A stretch of DNA of 64,000 nucleotides from Roseomonas genomospecies 6 (GCF_008365375.1 NZ_QOKW01000006.1:1-64000), one strand, 5' to 3'; shown: positions 44,006-54,527, numbered from the stretch's first letter. Program-made: numbers and translations. The notes: generated by a model not told the origin, from the sequence alone.

Positions 44006-45172
44006 TCAGCTCGCCCCGAAAATGAGGAACTTCGCGGCCGCGAGGGCGCGGCCCACGAAGCCCAGCTTCTCCACGTCCTGGGCGGCGACCACCGGGAACT
44101 CCTTGCCGGGGAAGCCGGGGGCGGACACCACCACCTTGCCCACCACGTCGCCCTTCTTCACCGGAGCGGCCACCGGGGCGTTGCTGACCAGCGAAACCTT
44201 CATGCTGCCGCGGTCGGCGCGAGCCATGGTGACCTTCATGTCCTCAGGCACGGTGACCGGAACCGCGTCCTGGGCGCCCAGCCAGACCGGCACCTGATCC
44301 ACCGTCTCTCCCGTCTTGAACAGGGCGTAGGTGGCGAACTCCCGGAAGCCCCATTCGATCAGGCGGGCCGATTCGTCGGCGCGGGCCTGCATGTTGGGAA
44401 GCCCGTTGACCACCAGGACGAGGCGCCGCCCCTCCCGCTCCGCCGAGGCGGTCAGGCCATAGCCGCCGGCATCGGTGTGGCCGGTCTTCATGCCGTCCAC
44501 ATCCATGCCGCGGTAGAGCAGCGGGTTGCGGTTGCCCTGGTTGATGCCGTGGTACTTGAACTCCCGGATCGAGTAATAGTGGTAGTACTCCGGGAAATCG
44601 CGGATCAGCCGCTCCGCCAGGATCGAGAGGTCGCGGGCGGTCATGTAGTGGTTCGCGTCGGGCCAGCCCGTGGAGTTGGTCAGGTTGGTGTCCTTCAGCC
44701 CCAGTTCACGGGCGCGCTTGTTCATGCGCTCCGCGAAGGCCGATTCGGACCCGGCCAGCCCCTCGGCGAAGACGATGCAGGCGTCGTTGCCCGACTGCAC
44801 GATCACGCCCTTGATCAGATCGTCGACCTTGATGTTGTTGTGCAGTTCCACGAACATCTTTGAGCCCTGCATCCGCCACGCGCGTTCCGACACCGGCAGC
44901 GTGCTTTCCAGCGTCAGGCGGCCTTCCTTGATCGCATCGAAGACCATGTACATCGTCATGATCTTGCTCATCGAGGACGGTGCCATGCGCTGGTCCGGAC
45001 TCTTCTCGAACAGCACGGTGTTCGAGGTGATATCGACCAGGATCGCCTGCTTGGCGATGGTTTCGATGCTGGCGGCGTGAGCCACCGGCCCCACCCCCGC
45101 CGCGAACAGCGCGACCGCGAGGCCCATGGCGAAACGGGTGCGGGCAACGCGGGTGCGGACGACAGCGACCAT
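44006..45172 (-). CDS. dacC: D-alanyl-D-alanine carboxypeptidase (PBP5/DacC-like)
   Basis: About 388 aa. Signal peptide ARTRFAMGLAVALFAAGVGP then VAHAASIETIAKQAILVD. Active-site motifs are S-x-x-K in APSSMSKIMTMYM, S-G-N in IVQSGNDACIVFAEG and K-T-G in DGMKTGHTDAGGYG. The C-terminal PBP5-type domain ends in a helix EKLGFVGRALAAAKFLIF that could anchor it to the membrane. It trims peptidoglycan pentapeptides. Met 45172 has AAGGGAG six bases upstream. Downstream of rlpA, another cell-wall gene. Confidence 0.93.
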   Translation of the reverse strand: MVAVVRTRVARTRFAMGLAVALFAAGVGPVAHAASIETIAKQAILVDITSNTVLFEKSPDQRMAPSSMSKIMTMYMVFDAIKEGRLTLESTLPVSERAWRMQGSKMFVELHNNIKVDDLIKGVIVQSGNDACIVFAEGLAGSESAFAERMNKRARELGLKDTNLTNSTGWPDANHYMTARDLSILAERLIRDFPEYYHYYSIREFKYHGINQGNRNPLLYRGMDVDGMKTGHTDAGGYGLTASAEREGRRLVLVVNGLPNMQARADESARLIEWGFREFATYALFKTGETVDQVPVWLGAQDAVPVTVPEDMKVTMARADRGSMKVSLVSNAPVAAPVKKGDVVGKVVVSAPGFPGKEFPVVAAQDVEKLGFVGRALAAAKFLIFGAS

Positions 45173-45248
45173 GACAACTCCCTTCGAAACGCGGACTGGA
45201 CAGGACTGAGGAACGGGACAAAGCGCGGACTTGGCTCTGTGCGGGTGA

Positions 45249-46193
45249 TCAATCAACCACGATTTTGGCTTCGGTAAGGCCGGCTTGAATGATCTGGTTC
45301 AAAACGGCGTCGGCGGACTCGACGCTGGCCAGCGGCCCCACCCGCACGCGCTGCAACCGCTGCCGGCCGGAGACGGTCTGCGTGACCTGCGCCTGCTGGC
45401 CGAGCGCGGCCAGACGGGCGCGCACACGGGTGACATTGTCCTGGCTGCCGAAGGCGCCGACCTGGACATAGATCTGCTCATAGGGCTTCACCGGCAATTC
45501 GGCGACCACAGGAGCCGGGACGAAGCGCCCGTCCACCATGTCGCCGGGCACGGTCGTCGGCGGCGGAACCGGGGCGCGGCTGACCGCGGCGGGGGTCGGA
45601 CGCGCGGCGCCGGCCACCTCCACCGAGTTGCGCGGGGCGGCCTTCGGCGGCGGACCTTCCAGTTCGGCCAGAATGGGCGCGGGGGTGCCCTGGCGGGCCG
45701 CTGCGGCGATGGCGCGGCTTTCCTCCGCCAGGATCTGCACGCGCACCTTGGCCGTGCCCGTGCCTTCAAACCCCAGCAGTTGCGCGCCGCGCCGCGACAT
45801 ATCGATGATTCGCCCGTTGGCGTAAGGGCCGCGATCGTTGATGCGAACGACCAGCGACCGGCCATTGTCGAGATTGGTGACGCGCACGAGGCTTGGCATC
45901 GGCAAGGTCTTGTGCGCGGCGGTCAGTTCATTCTGGTCGTAAACCTCGCCGTTGGCGGTGACCTTTTGGTGGAATCCCGGCCCGTACCAGGAGGCGATCC
46001 CGGTTTCGCTGTAGGTGTAATCCTCGGCGGGATAGTACCAGACGCCGTTGACCTGATAGGGCTTGCCCATCTTGTAGACGCCGCTGCGCGGCAATCCGGA
46101 CGCGGATGGCGCGGGCGGTGCGGAGGCGCAGGCGGCGAGCGTCAGCACCCCGGCGAGCACCACAGCCCCCCTCAGCATATGCGCGCGCCGCAT
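45249..46193 (-). CDS. rlpA: RlpA septal-ring lytic transglycosylase lipoprotein
   Basis: About 314 aa. A lipoprotein signal (VVLAGVLTLAACAS, lipobox LAAC) precedes the double-psi beta-barrel RlpA domain: TGIASWYGPGFHQKVTANGE, LTAAHKTLPMPSLVRVTNLD and VRINDRGPYANGRIIDMSRR. A Pro/Ala linker leads to a C-terminal SPOR domain (EQIYVQVGAFGSQDNVTRVR, LQRVRVGPLASVESADAVLN) that binds denuded glycan at the septum. ATG 46193 follows a GTG at 46196 that could also serve. The outer-membrane lipoprotein cleaves glycan during division. Confidence 0.94.
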   Translation of the reverse strand: MRRAHMLRGAVVLAGVLTLAACASAPPAPSASGLPRSGVYKMGKPYQVNGVWYYPAEDYTYSETGIASWYGPGFHQKVTANGEVYDQNELTAAHKTLPMPSLVRVTNLDNGRSLVVRINDRGPYANGRIIDMSRRGAQLLGFEGTGTAKVRVQILAEESRAIAAAARQGTPAPILAELEGPPPKAAPRNSVEVAGAARPTPAAVSRAPVPPPTTVPGDMVDGRFVPAPVVAELPVKPYEQIYVQVGAFGSQDNVTRVRARLAALGQQAQVTQTVSGRQRLQRVRVGPLASVESADAVLNQIIQAGLTEAKIVVD

Positions 46194-46265
46194 CACACCA
46201 CCCCGCTATATCTGGTGGCGCCACTCTAGCCGAGTTACCTCCGCACGCCAACCGCCGACCATCCG

Positions 46266-47099
46266 TCAGGACGCCGGCTGTGCCGCGCTGCGATCCGGGC
46301 CGGGGCCGGGGAACAGCGAGTCGGTGCGCCCCATCAGGCGGTAGGCGACGAGGCCGATCCATTCGCGGACGGGGTCCTGCAGGGCGTCGATCTGCTTGTC
46401 GAACTCAAACCGGAAGAAGGGCCGGCCGCCGAAGCGGGTGCGGTAGTCGACCGGGTAGGCGATCACCTCCCAGCCGACCTGCCGGAAGATGCCGACGGAC
46501 CGCGGCATGTGCATGGCCGACGTCACCAGAATCCAGGTCTCCCCTGGCTTCGGCTGGACGATCCGCTGGCTGAACAGGGCGTTCTCCCAGGTGTTGCGGG
46601 ATTCGTTCTCGAAGATCACGCCGTCCGGGTCGATCCCGGTCTGCCGCAGCGCGCCGCGGATGGCCACATCCTCCCGCAGGTCCATGGCGTCCTGCGCCAT
46701 CAGCCGCCCCGAACCGCCGGTGAAGACGGCTTTCGCCTGGGGGTAGCGGCGGATCAGCTCGGCAAAGCCCAGAATCCGTTCCGCCGCGTCGTTGACGGAC
46801 GGTTCGCCGCGGTCGCGGGCGATCGGCGGGTTCACGGCCCCGCCCAGCATGATGATGCCGTCCACCCGCTCCGGCAGGTCCGGACGGGGGAAGCGTTCCT
46901 CCAGCGGCAGGGCGACCAGGGAGGCGATCGGCGTGACCATGACGATGACGAAGCCCACCGCCGCCACCGCGACCAGCCGCCGCCCCCAATGGGCCAGACG
47001 GCGGATGAACAGCAACAGCGTTCCGGCGGCCAGGGTCAGCACCAGAAAATTGCCCGGCGAAACCAGGAGCCACAGCAGCTTCGACAGCACGAAGGACAA
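46266..47099 (-). CDS. YdcF/ElyC-family membrane protein (DUF218)
   Basis: 277 aa. Two N-terminal membrane segments (FLVLTLAAGTLLLFI and LVAVAAVGFVIVMVTPIASL) precede the DUF218 domain: GIIMLGGAVNPP, AELIRRYPQAKAVFTGGSGR, ENESRNTWENALFSQRIVQP and ILVTSAMHMPRSVGIFRQVG. E. coli ElyC/YdcF relatives affect envelope peptidoglycan and undecaprenyl-lipid recycling. The exact role is unknown. Located ~70 bp upstream of rlpA on the same strand, so an envelope role fits. Confidence 0.88.
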   Translation of the reverse strand: MSFVLSKLLWLLVSPGNFLVLTLAAGTLLLFIRRLAHWGRRLVAVAAVGFVIVMVTPIASLVALPLEERFPRPDLPERVDGIIMLGGAVNPPIARDRGEPSVNDAAERILGFAELIRRYPQAKAVFTGGSGRLMAQDAMDLREDVAIRGALRQTGIDPDGVIFENESRNTWENALFSQRIVQPKPGETWILVTSAMHMPRSVGIFRQVGWEVIAYPVDYRTRFGGRPFFRFEFDKQIDALQDPVREWIGLVAYRLMGRTDSLFPGPGPDRSAAQPAS

Positions 47100-47257
47100 C
47101 GGCCGACCTCCCCTTTCGATTTTCCGTGGTTCCTAGATACGGGCGTTCGCGCCCGCTGCCCAGGGGGATTGCACGGTAACGAATCCGCCATGAAAGCGTA
47201 ACAGGGGCGTCTCCGGCGGCGGGTAAGGTCCGCGGCGCAACCGAGGATTTCCCGCCC

Positions 47258-49216
47258 ATGCTGTCGAACATCTCCATCGGCACGCGAATCGCGCTGCTGG
47301 TCGCCGCGTCCGTGGTCACCTTGGGCCTTCTGGGGGGCACCGTCACCGTCGGCGCCCAGCGCATGTTCGAGGCGACCGCCGAGCTGGACCAGTTCCGTGA
47401 CGCCTACGAACACACCGCCGCCATCGAACGCCGGGCCAGCCGTCTGCGCTTCCAGGCCCTGCGCTTCGTAGCCGACCGGGACGAGGCCGCGGCCAACGCC
47501 TTTGCGAAGAACGCGGCGGAAGCCTCCCGTCTGCTGGACGATCTCAAGCTGCGCGGTGCGGAACGCCTGCCGAAGGGGGAGCTGGACAACCTGTCCCAGG
47601 GCATCGGCACGCTGAAGGAGCGGTTCTCGTCCGTCGTCGCGCGGGCGAGGGAACTGGGGTTGTCCGACGACAGCGGTCTGCGCGGTGTCCTGCGCGCCTC
47701 GGCTCGCGCCATCGAGGACGAGTTGAAGCAGTGGCCGAACGCCGACAAGCTGACGGGCCGCATGGAATCCATGCGGAAGATGGAGAAGGACTTCATCATC
47801 TACAGCGACGAATCGCTGCTGTCCGGCCATCGCAAGGCCTTCAACGAGTTCACCTTCTTCCTGGCCGATTCGGGCCTGGACGCGACGACCCAGACCAAGC
47901 TGGAAAAGCTGGCCCGCACCTACCGCACCGACCTGGGCCGCTTCGTGGACGCCACCAAGGCGTTCCGTGCGGAGGTGCAGACCTTCAACGACGCCTTCCA
48001 GGCCATGGTCCCGCGTTTCGAGGCCCTGCTGGAAACGGCCAACGCCGGCATGGCCGGTGCCGTGGAGACCCAGAACCGGGTGCGCGGCGAGGTGATCGCC
48101 AGCGTGCTTCAGGTCGGCTCGATCCTGCTGATCGGCTTCGCGGTCATCAGCCTGCTCGTCGCGCGCAGCATCACCCGGCCCCTCCGCCTGATCGAAGGCG
48201 TGATGGAGCGGCTGGCCGGAGGAGACCGCACGGCAACCGTTCCGGAAACCGGGCGACGCGACGAGATCGGCGCGATGGCCCGTGCGGTCAGCGTGTTCAA
48301 GGAGAATCTTCAGCGCACGCATGAACTGGAACAGGAGGCCCGCCGGGCCGAACGGCGGGCGGAGGAGGAGCGGGAAAGCGCGCTGCGCGCCATCGCCCAC
48401 GACTTCGATTCGGCCTTCGGGCGCGTGCTGCACACCGTCGGGCATGCCGCCGACCAGATCCGCAACGGTGCCCATATCCTGCGCGACACCGCGGAGAAGA
48501 TGAAGGAACAGGCGCTCGACACGTCGGAGAAGGCGGAGCGGACGTCCGAGGTGGTCGGCATCGTCAACGACGTGTCGCGCACCCTCTCCGCCTCCATCGG
48601 GGAGATCGGGGGGCGCGTGAGCACCTCCAGCACGGCCATCCGCCGCGCGGTGGACCACGCCCGGCAGAGTGACTCGGCGGTTGCCGCGCTGGCCGACAGC
48701 TCGCAGCGGATCGGGGAGATCGTGCGGCTCATCAACGACATCGCCGGACAGACGAACCTGCTTGCTCTGAACGCGACCATCGAGGCGGCGCGGGCCGGCG
48801 AGGCCGGCAAGGGGTTTGCCGTCGTCGCGTCGGAGGTGAAAGTGTTGGCCAACCAGACCGCCAAGGCGACGGAGGACATCGCCGGGCAGGTCAGCGCCAT
48901 TCAGGACGCCACCGGCTCCGTCGTCGAGGCGATCCGCGCCATCCGGACGACGGTCGAGGAGGTGGCCCATCTGTCGGAGGACGTCTCCGCAGCCGTCCGC
49001 GACCAGTTGGAGCAGACGGAGGAGATCGTCGGCGCCGTGGGCCGCGCCAACGACAACACCCACGAGGTGACCGAAAGCGTCAGCACCATGGCGATCACCG
49101 CCGCGGAAACCGGCAAGTCGGCCATCGAGATGATCTACTCCGCCGCCCAGTTGGCGGACGAGCTTCGGCAACTCGAAGCCGACGCCGACCGGTTCGTATC
49201 CTCGATCAAGCTGTAA
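47258..49216 (+). CDS. Methyl-accepting chemotaxis protein with helical sensor and HAMP
   Basis: 652 aa. Transmembrane 1 is [20 protein letters not shown] (about 10-29) and transmembrane 2 is [20 protein letters not shown] (about 288-307). The ~250-residue periplasmic part is all-helical and charged, like HBM/bimodular helical sensor domains. HAMP follows ([20 protein letters not shown]), then a coiled-coil [20 protein letters not shown] and the MCP domain with [20 protein letters not shown] and [20 protein letters not shown]. Ligand unknown. It faces valS convergently across a shared terminator. Confidence 0.93.
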   Translation: MLSNISIGTRIALLVAASVVTLGLLGGTVTVGAQRMFEATAELDQFRDAYEHTAAIERRASRLRFQALRFVADRDEAAANAFAKNAAEASRLLDDLKLRGAERLPKGELDNLSQGIGTLKERFSSVVARARELGLSDDSGLRGVLRASARAIEDELKQWPNADKLTGRMESMRKMEKDFIIYSDESLLSGHRKAFNEFTFFLADSGLDATTQTKLEKLARTYRTDLGRFVDATKAFRAEVQTFNDAFQAMVPRFEALLETANAGMAGAVETQNRVRGEVIASVLQVGSILLIGFAVISLLVARSITRPLRLIEGVMERLAGGDRTATVPETGRRDEIGAMARAVSVFKENLQRTHELEQEARRAERRAEEERESALRAIAHDFDSAFGRVLHTVGHAADQIRNGAHILRDTAEKMKEQALDTSEKAERTSEVVGIVNDVSRTLSASIGEIGGRVSTSSTAIRRAVDHARQSDSAVAALADSSQRIGEIVRLINDIAGQTNLLALNATIEAARAGEAGKGFAVVASEVKVLANQTAKATEDIAGQVSAIQDATGSVVEAIRAIRTTVEEVAHLSEDVSAAVRDQLEQTEEIVGAVGRANDNTHEVTESVSTMAITAAETGKSAIEMIYSAAQLADELRQLEADADRFVSSIKL

Positions 49217-49237
49217 CGCGGCCTTCAACGAAAAAAT

Positions 49238-49272
49238 AAGGGCAGGAGCCGAAGCCCCTGCCCTTTCTCGTT
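49238..49272. terminator. Bidirectional terminator between the MCP and valS
   Basis: AAGGGCAGG (49238-49246) pairs with CCTGCCCTT (49257-49265). On the plus strand TTCTCGTTTTTT follows; on the minus strand TATTTTTT follows. It therefore can end both convergent transcripts. Confidence 0.85.
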
Positions 49273-49293
49273 TTTTGGTCTGGATGACCGGCC

Positions 49294-51948
49294 TTACGCG
49301 GCCAGCATCTCCAGCGCCTTCTGCAGCTTTTCGCGGGCCTGCTCCGCGGTGTCGCGGCGGTCACGCTGCTCCTCGATCACCTCTTCCGGCGCCTTGGCGA
49401 CGAACTGCTCGTTCGACAGCTTGGCGTCGATCTTCCTGATCTCGCCGGACAGCTTCTCGATCTCCTTGGTCAGGCGCGCGCGCTCCTTCTCAAGGTCCAC
49501 GATGCCTTCCAGCGGCAGGATCAGCGTGGTTTCGTCCAGAACCGCCTGGACGGCGCTCTTCGGCACCGGTCCGGACAGCGGCTCGGCGCTGGCGAGACGG
49601 CCCATGCGCAGAATCAGGTCGCGGTGCGTGTCCAGCCGCTTCAGGCTTTCCGGACCGGCGTCCTTCAGCTTCAGCTCGATCTGCGCCGCGGGCGGCACGT
49701 TCATCTCCGACCGCATGGAGCGGACCGAGGAGATCAGCCGCACCACCCAATCCATCTCGTCGCGGGCGGCGGCGTCGATCAGCTCCGTGCCGTGATCCGG
49801 CCAGTGGGCGGAGATCAGGCGGTTCGCCCGGTCGGCGGAAAGCTGTTCCCACAGCTCCTCCGTGATGAAGGGCATCAGCGGGTGGAGCATGTGCAGGATC
49901 TCGTCCAGCACCCAGGCGGTGGTCGCCCGCGTCTCCGCGATGGCCGCCTCGTCCGCGCCGTTCAGGATCGGCTTGGTGAACTCCAGATACCAGTCGCAGA
50001 AGGTGCCCCAGGTGAAGGCGTAGGCGGTGTTGGCGGCCTCGTTGAACTTGTAGGCGTCGATGGACTCGCCGACCTTCTTCGCCGCCTCCGCCAGGGCGCC
50101 GACGATCCAGCGGTTGACCGTCTGGGTCAGCCCGACCGGCTTGAAGCCGGGGACCGGGGCCACGCCGTTCATCTGGGTGTAGCGCGCGGCGTTCCACAGC
50201 TTCGTCGCGAAGTTGCGGTAGCCCTCCACGCGGCTGACCGCCAACTTGATGTCGCGGCCCTGGGCGGCCATGGCCGTCAGGGTGAAGCGCAGCGCGTCGG
50301 TGCCGTACTGGTCGATCAGGTCCAGCGGGTCGATGACGTTGCCCTTGGACTTCGACATCTTCTGGCCCTTCTCGTCGCGGACCAGGGCGTGGATGTAGAC
50401 CGTCCGGAAGGGCACGTCCTTCATGAAGTGCAGACCCATCATCATCATCCGGGCGACCCAGAAGAAGATGATGTCGAAGCCCGTCACCAGCACGTCGGTC
50501 GGGTAGTAGCGCGCCAGTTCCGGAGTCTCGTCCGGCCAGCCCAGCGTGGAGAAGGGCCACAGGGCCGACGAGAACCAAGTGTCCAGCACGTCCTGGTCGC
50601 GGGTCAGCTCCACGTCCTTGCCGTAATGGGCCTTGGCCGCGGCGATGGCCGCCTCCTCGGTCTCCTCGACGAAGAAATGGCCGTCCGGCCCGTACCAGGC
50701 GGGAATCTGATGGCCCCACCAGATCTGGCGGCTGATGCACCAGGGCTGGATGTTGCGCATCCATTCGAAATAGGTGTTCTCCCACTGCTTGGGCACGAAC
50801 ACGGTCTTGCCGGTCTCCACCGCTTCGATGGCCGGCTTGGCGAGCGTGGCGGCGTCCACATACCACTGGTCGGTCAGCCAGGGCTCGATGGCGACTCCGG
50901 AGCGGTCGCCGTGCGGGACCATGTGGGTGTGCGGCTCGATCTTCTCCAGAAGACCCAGCGCCTCAAGCTCCGCCACGACCTTCTTGCGCGCCTCGTACCG
51001 GTCGAGCCCGCGATAGGCCTCCGGAACCTCGTCGCCGGTGATGCGCGCGTCGCGGTCCATGATGTTGATGGCCGCGAGGTTGTTCCGCCGTCCGACCTCG
51101 AAGTCGTTGAAGTCGTGGGCCGGGGTGATCTTCACCGCACCCGAGCCGGTCTCCGGGTCGGCGTACTCGTCGCCGACGATGGGGATCAGGCGCCCGACCA
51201 GCGGCAGCACCACGTTCTTGCCGATCAGATCCTTGTAGCGCTCATCCTCCGGATGGACGGCGACGCCGGTGTCGCCCAGCATGGTTTCCGGGCGCGTGGT
51301 GGCGACGACGATGAAGCGGTCCGACTCGCCCTCGATCGGGTAGCGGAAGTGCCAGAGGTTGCCCTTGATCTCCTTCTGCTCGACCTCAAGGTCAGAGATG
51401 GCGGTGTGCAGCTTGGGGTCCCAGTTGACCAGCCGCTTGTCCTTGTAGATCAGGCCCTGCTTGTGCAGTTCCACGAACACCTTGCGGACGGCGCGGCTCA
51501 GCCCCTCGTCCATGGTGAAGCGCTCGCGCGGCCAGTCGGGCGAGGCTCCCAGGCGGCGGAGCTGGCGGGTGATGGTGCCGCCCGATTCGGCCTTCCACTC
51601 CCACACCTTGTCGATGAAGGCGTCGCGGCCGAAGTCGTGGCGCGTCTTTCCTTCCTTGGCGAGATTCCGCTCCACGACCATCTGCGTCGCGATGCCGGCG
51701 TGGTCGGTGCCCGGCTGCCACAGGGCATCGCGCCCGCGCATGCGGTTGTAGCGGGTCAGCACGTCCTGGAGCGTGAAGGTCAGCGCGTGGCCCATGTGCA
51801 GGCTGCCGGTCACGTTCGGCGGCGGCATCATGATGGTGTAGGGCTTTCCGTTCGACTCGGTCTTCGCCGCGAACGCGCCCGACTCTTCCCACAGCCGGTA
51901 GTGCTTTTCCTCGACCTCGGCGGGCCGGTACGTCTTTTCCAACATCAC
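49294..51948 (-). CDS. valS: Valyl-tRNA synthetase
   Basis: 884 aa, normal for bacterial ValRS. The HIGH motif is [20 protein letters not shown]; the KMSKS loop is [39 protein letters not shown], editing-domain segments ([20 protein letters not shown]) and the anticodon domain ([20 protein letters not shown]) follow. A C-terminal coiled coil ([20 protein letters not shown], with a continuing ~60 residues) marks ValRS. Two consecutive ATGs allow either 51948 or 51945. popZ lies directly upstream, as in Caulobacter. Confidence 0.97.
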   Translation of the reverse strand: MMLEKTYRPAEVEEKHYRLWEESGAFAAKTESNGKPYTIMMPPPNVTGSLHMGHALTFTLQDVLTRYNRMRGRDALWQPGTDHAGIATQMVVERNLAKEGKTRHDFGRDAFIDKVWEWKAESGGTITRQLRRLGASPDWPRERFTMDEGLSRAVRKVFVELHKQGLIYKDKRLVNWDPKLHTAISDLEVEQKEIKGNLWHFRYPIEGESDRFIVVATTRPETMLGDTGVAVHPEDERYKDLIGKNVVLPLVGRLIPIVGDEYADPETGSGAVKITPAHDFNDFEVGRRNNLAAINIMDRDARITGDEVPEAYRGLDRYEARKKVVAELEALGLLEKIEPHTHMVPHGDRSGVAIEPWLTDQWYVDAATLAKPAIEAVETGKTVFVPKQWENTYFEWMRNIQPWCISRQIWWGHQIPAWYGPDGHFFVEETEEAAIAAAKAHYGKDVELTRDQDVLDTWFSSALWPFSTLGWPDETPELARYYPTDVLVTGFDIIFFWVARMMMMGLHFMKDVPFRTVYIHALVRDEKGQKMSKSKGNVIDPLDLIDQYGTDALRFTLTAMAAQGRDIKLAVSRVEGYRNFATKLWNAARYTQMNGVAPVPGFKPVGLTQTVNRWIVGALAEAAKKVGESIDAYKFNEAANTAYAFTWGTFCDWYLEFTKPILNGADEAAIAETRATTAWVLDEILHMLHPLMPFITEELWEQLSADRANRLISAHWPDHGTELIDAAARDEMDWVVRLISSVRSMRSEMNVPPAAQIELKLKDAGPESLKRLDTHRDLILRMGRLASAEPLSGPVPKSAVQAVLDETTLILPLEGIVDLEKERARLTKEIEKLSGEIRKIDAKLSNEQFVAKAPEEVIEEQRDRRDTAEQAREKLQKALEMLAA

Positions 51949-52001
51949 CAGGAACTTTCGCTTACGAATTCAATCGGAATGCGTGGCGTGCACAACGCCG
52001 C

Positions 52002-52679
52002 TCAGAATTTCTGGGACCGCCGGATCATCCGGTCGATTTCCTGCTGCACCAGCCGTTCGACGATGGTCGGCAGGTTCTCGTCCAACCATTCCTTCAGCAG
52101 CGGCTTCAACAGCTCGCGCACCACTTCCTCCACGGTGCGGATGCCGACCGGCATCGGACCGATGGACAGATCGTCGCCGAGCTGGCGCGCCAGATGCGTG
52201 AAGTGGTGGGACGACTCCTCCGCCACACGGCGGGAAATCAGCCCGTCGTCGAGATCCGACGGGCGGATGCGCGGCCGAGGCGGCGGCGGCTCGTCGTCGT
52301 CGAAGTCGTCGAAGGCCGGCGCCGGACGCCGCGCCGCGGGCCGCGGCGGGGGCGGTTCGGGTTCCGGCTCGTGGAAGGCCGGTTCCGGGTCCAGCGAGAA
52401 GGACGGCTCGTCGCGCCAGGGATCGGGCTCCGGCTCCTCGGGCTCCTCCCGCCCGTCGTCCTGGAGCATCTGGGTGAGTTCCAGGACGTCGTCGTCATCG
52501 TCCTCCATGGGAGGCGGTGGCGGCGGTGGAGGGGGCGGTGGCGGCGGAGGAGGAGGTGGAGGGGGGGGCGGAGGGGGCGCCGCTTCCGCCTTCGCGGGTT
52601 CGCCGTCCTCCGAGATGATGCGGCGGATGGAGGCGAGGATCTCCTCCATCGACGGTTCTTGCTGGCCTTTATCGCTCAT
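52002..52679 (-). CDS. popZ: PopZ-like polar organizing protein (DUF2497)
   Basis: 225 aa. The N-terminal amphipathic helix QEPSMEEILASIRRIISEDG is the client-binding segment of PopZ. The middle is intrinsically disordered: 23 consecutive prolines (residues 35-57), then Asp/Glu/Pro-rich sequence. The C-terminus, VEEVVRELLKPLLKEWLDEN and LPTIVERLVQQEIDRMIRRS, matches the helical oligomerisation region of PopZ/DUF2497. It is followed directly by valS, as in Caulobacter. PopZ polymers anchor ParB-parS and cell-fate proteins at the cell pole. The proline run is unusually long. Confidence 0.88.
   Translation of the reverse strand: MSDKGQQEPSMEEILASIRRIISEDGEPAKAEAAPPPPPPPPPPPPPPPPPPPPPPPMEDDDDDVLELTQMLQDDGREEPEEPEPDPWRDEPSFSLDPEPAFHEPEPEPPPPRPAARRPAPAFDDFDDDEPPPPRPRIRPSDLDDGLISRRVAEESSHHFTHLARQLGDDLSIGPMPVGIRTVEEVVRELLKPLLKEWLDENLPTIVERLVQQEIDRMIRRSQKF
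52509..52577. repeat. Poly-proline codon tract in popZ
   Basis: A run of 23 NGG triplets on the plus strand (CCN on the coding strand) encodes uninterrupted prolines. The third bases are mixed (all four used), so this is maintained at protein level and not simply one expanding codon. Confidence 0.9.
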
Positions 52680-52747
52680 CGTGGCAAACCCGGGGACGTC
52701 ATCCTGACCCGGACACTAGGGCAGGACTGGGTAAAAAGCCACCAGAC

Positions 52748-52775
52748 AAAAACGGCCCGCCGAAGCGGGCCGTTT
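52748..52775 (-). terminator. Rho-independent terminator after tolC
   Basis: An 11-bp stem (52750-52760 with 52765-52775, loop CGAA) on the minus strand is followed by TTTTTGTCTGG. It separates the pcm-rhodanese-tolC unit from popZ-valS. Confidence 0.82.
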
Positions 52776-52806
52776 CGAACATCCTGAATCGAACAGCCCG
52801 GAGCGT

Positions 52807-54198
52807 TCACTCCGGCACGCCGGTTCCGATCCACTTGTTCCGCACCTGCTTGTAGTGCGTGTCCGCGTCGTAATACTGGACCGGCAGGTTGAGCTGCCGC
52901 GCCGTCAACTGGCCGATGGCACCGAGGACCGTGAAGGCCTGGACCATCTCCGTCCGCTGTGCGCGGACGAGGTTGACGCGGGCGTTGAGCAGTTCCTGCT
53001 CCTGGTTCAGCACGTCCAGCACGGTGCGGGACCCGACCTGGGCTTCCTGACGCACGCCTTCCAACGCGATCTCGGCGGCCCGGATCTGGGAGTTGTAGGA
53101 CTCGATGCTCGCCCGCGCGGCCTGAAGGCCCTGCCACGCGCTGATCGCCGCCTCGACCGCCTGACGGCGGGTGTCGTCGATCTGCAGGCGGGCCTGATTC
53201 GCGGTGTGCTTCGCCTCGCGGGTCAGCGCTTCCGGCAGGCCGGCCTGATAGAGCGGGATGGTGATCTGGGCGGTGAGCTGCGCGCCGTCCTGCCGCTTGA
53301 TGTCGATGCCCGACGAACGGCCCGCGTCGATGGTGCGGTTCGCCTGGGCCGACAGGTTGGCCGACGGAAGCAGGCGGCCGAACTGCTGGTCCACCGCCTC
53401 GCGCTGGGCCGCTTCGGTGTAGGAGGCGGACAGCACCGACGGGTTGTTGGAGCGGGCCATCTCGACCACTTCGTCCAGCGTTGCCGGCAGCTTGAACTTC
53501 GGCTTCGGAGCCTTCAGCTTGCCGGGCATCGAGCCGACGACGCGCTCGTAAGTCGCGCGCGACGCCTGGAGCGTCCCTTCGGCGGAGATGCGGGCGGCGA
53601 TGGAGGCGGCCAGGCGCGATTCGGACTGGCTGACGTCGGTGCGGGTGTACTCGCCGACGCGGAAGCGGTCGCGTGCGGCATCCAACTGGCGGCGCAGCAC
53701 CTGCTCGTTGTTGGCCTGAAGTTCCAGCACCGCCTGGTTCTGCACGACGTCCAGATAGGCCGCCGCGGCGTTCAGCAGAATCTGCTGTTCGTTGGCGAGC
53801 ACGGTGGCGCGCTGCGCTTCGACGGTGCGCTCGGCGCGGCGGACGGCGGGGCCTACGGTCGCGTCGTAGAGCGGCTGGGTGGCGGTGACTCCGACGCTTT
53901 TGGCGTTGTTCTCGGCGCCGGTTTCGCCGCCTTGAAACGTGCTGTTGCTGGCGTTGCGGGTGATGCCCGCCGTCGCCCGCACCGTCGGACGGTATCCGGA
54001 CAGGGCCTGCGGAACGCTTTCGTCCACGGCGCGCTGGCGCGCGCGCTGGGCGGCGAGCGCCGGATTGTTGGAATAGGCCTGCGCTAGCGCGTCTTCGAGG
54101 GATTGGGCCGACGCGGTGTCGATGCCCCCGACGAAGGCGACCCCCAGCGTGAGGGCGGTCGCCATCAAATGGCGCGCGAAACGGCTTCGCACAGTCAT
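52807..54198 (-). CDS. tolC: TolC-family outer-membrane efflux/secretion protein
   Basis: About 463 aa. A signal peptide (RHLMATALTLGVAFVGGIDT, cleavage near ASAQ) starts a type I secretion outer-membrane protein. SLEDALAQAYSNNPALAAQR and ALSGYRPTVRATAGITRNAS form the first repeat; VVEMARSNNPSVLSASYTEA and LLPSANLSAQANRTIDAGRS the second. The conserved VRQEAQVGSRTVLDVLNQEQ and ARVNLVRAQRTEMVQAFTVL complete the fold. The trimer forms the exit duct. It follows the rhodanese gene by 2 bp, and pcm lies upstream. Confidence 0.93.
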   Translation of the reverse strand: MTVRSRFARHLMATALTLGVAFVGGIDTASAQSLEDALAQAYSNNPALAAQRARQRAVDESVPQALSGYRPTVRATAGITRNASNSTFQGGETGAENNAKSVGVTATQPLYDATVGPAVRRAERTVEAQRATVLANEQQILLNAAAAYLDVVQNQAVLELQANNEQVLRRQLDAARDRFRVGEYTRTDVSQSESRLAASIAARISAEGTLQASRATYERVVGSMPGKLKAPKPKFKLPATLDEVVEMARSNNPSVLSASYTEAAQREAVDQQFGRLLPSANLSAQANRTIDAGRSSGIDIKRQDGAQLTAQITIPLYQAGLPEALTREAKHTANQARLQIDDTRRQAVEAAISAWQGLQAARASIESYNSQIRAAEIALEGVRQEAQVGSRTVLDVLNQEQELLNARVNLVRAQRTEMVQAFTVLGAIGQLTARQLNLPVQYYDADTHYKQVRNKWIGTGVPE

Positions 54199-54200
54199 GT

Positions 54201-54527
54201 TCAATAGACCTTCATGTTCGGGTCGATTCGGCGCGCCCAGGCATCCACCCCGCCATTCAGGTTGGTGGCGCGGGAGAAGCCCTGGGAGCGCAACCACATG
54301 GTCACCTGCGCGCTGCGCCCGCCATGGTGGCAGACGACCACGATGTCACGGTCCTTCGGCAGTTCCCCGACACGGGCGGGCAGCGCGCCCATCGGAATGT
54401 GGAGGCTGTCGGGAAGCGCGCAGATGGCCACCTCCCCCGGTTCCCGTACGTCGAGCACGAGCGGATCGTCTCCGGATTTTCGGATTCGGTCCAGCTCTTC
54501 GACTTCCATCTCGAACGGTGCCGGCAT
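54201..54527 (-). CDS. Single-domain rhodanese-like protein
   Basis: 108 aa. VLDVREPGEVAICALPDSLH, IPMGALPARVGELPKDRDIV and the catalytic loop VCHHGGRSAQVTMWLRSQGF define one rhodanese domain. The loop Cys begins CHHGGRS, typical of GlpE-type sulfur carriers. LNGGVDAWA follows. Met 54527 is preferred; the frame is open for another 99 bp. Location between pcm and tolC is recurrent in alphaproteobacteria, but the sulfur acceptor is unknown. Confidence 0.9.
   Translation of the reverse strand: MPAPFEMEVEELDRIRKSGDDPLVLDVREPGEVAICALPDSLHIPMGALPARVGELPKDRDIVVVCHHGGRSAQVTMWLRSQGFSRATNLNGGVDAWARRIDPNMKVY

Noticed and set aside
52500-52590. GGN-rich plus-strand tract as a glycine-rich protein or G-quadruplex element
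   Set aside because: The plus-strand translation is an antisense shadow of popZ's proline run. The sequence is explained by PopZ coding. A G-quadruplex is possible but unsupported.
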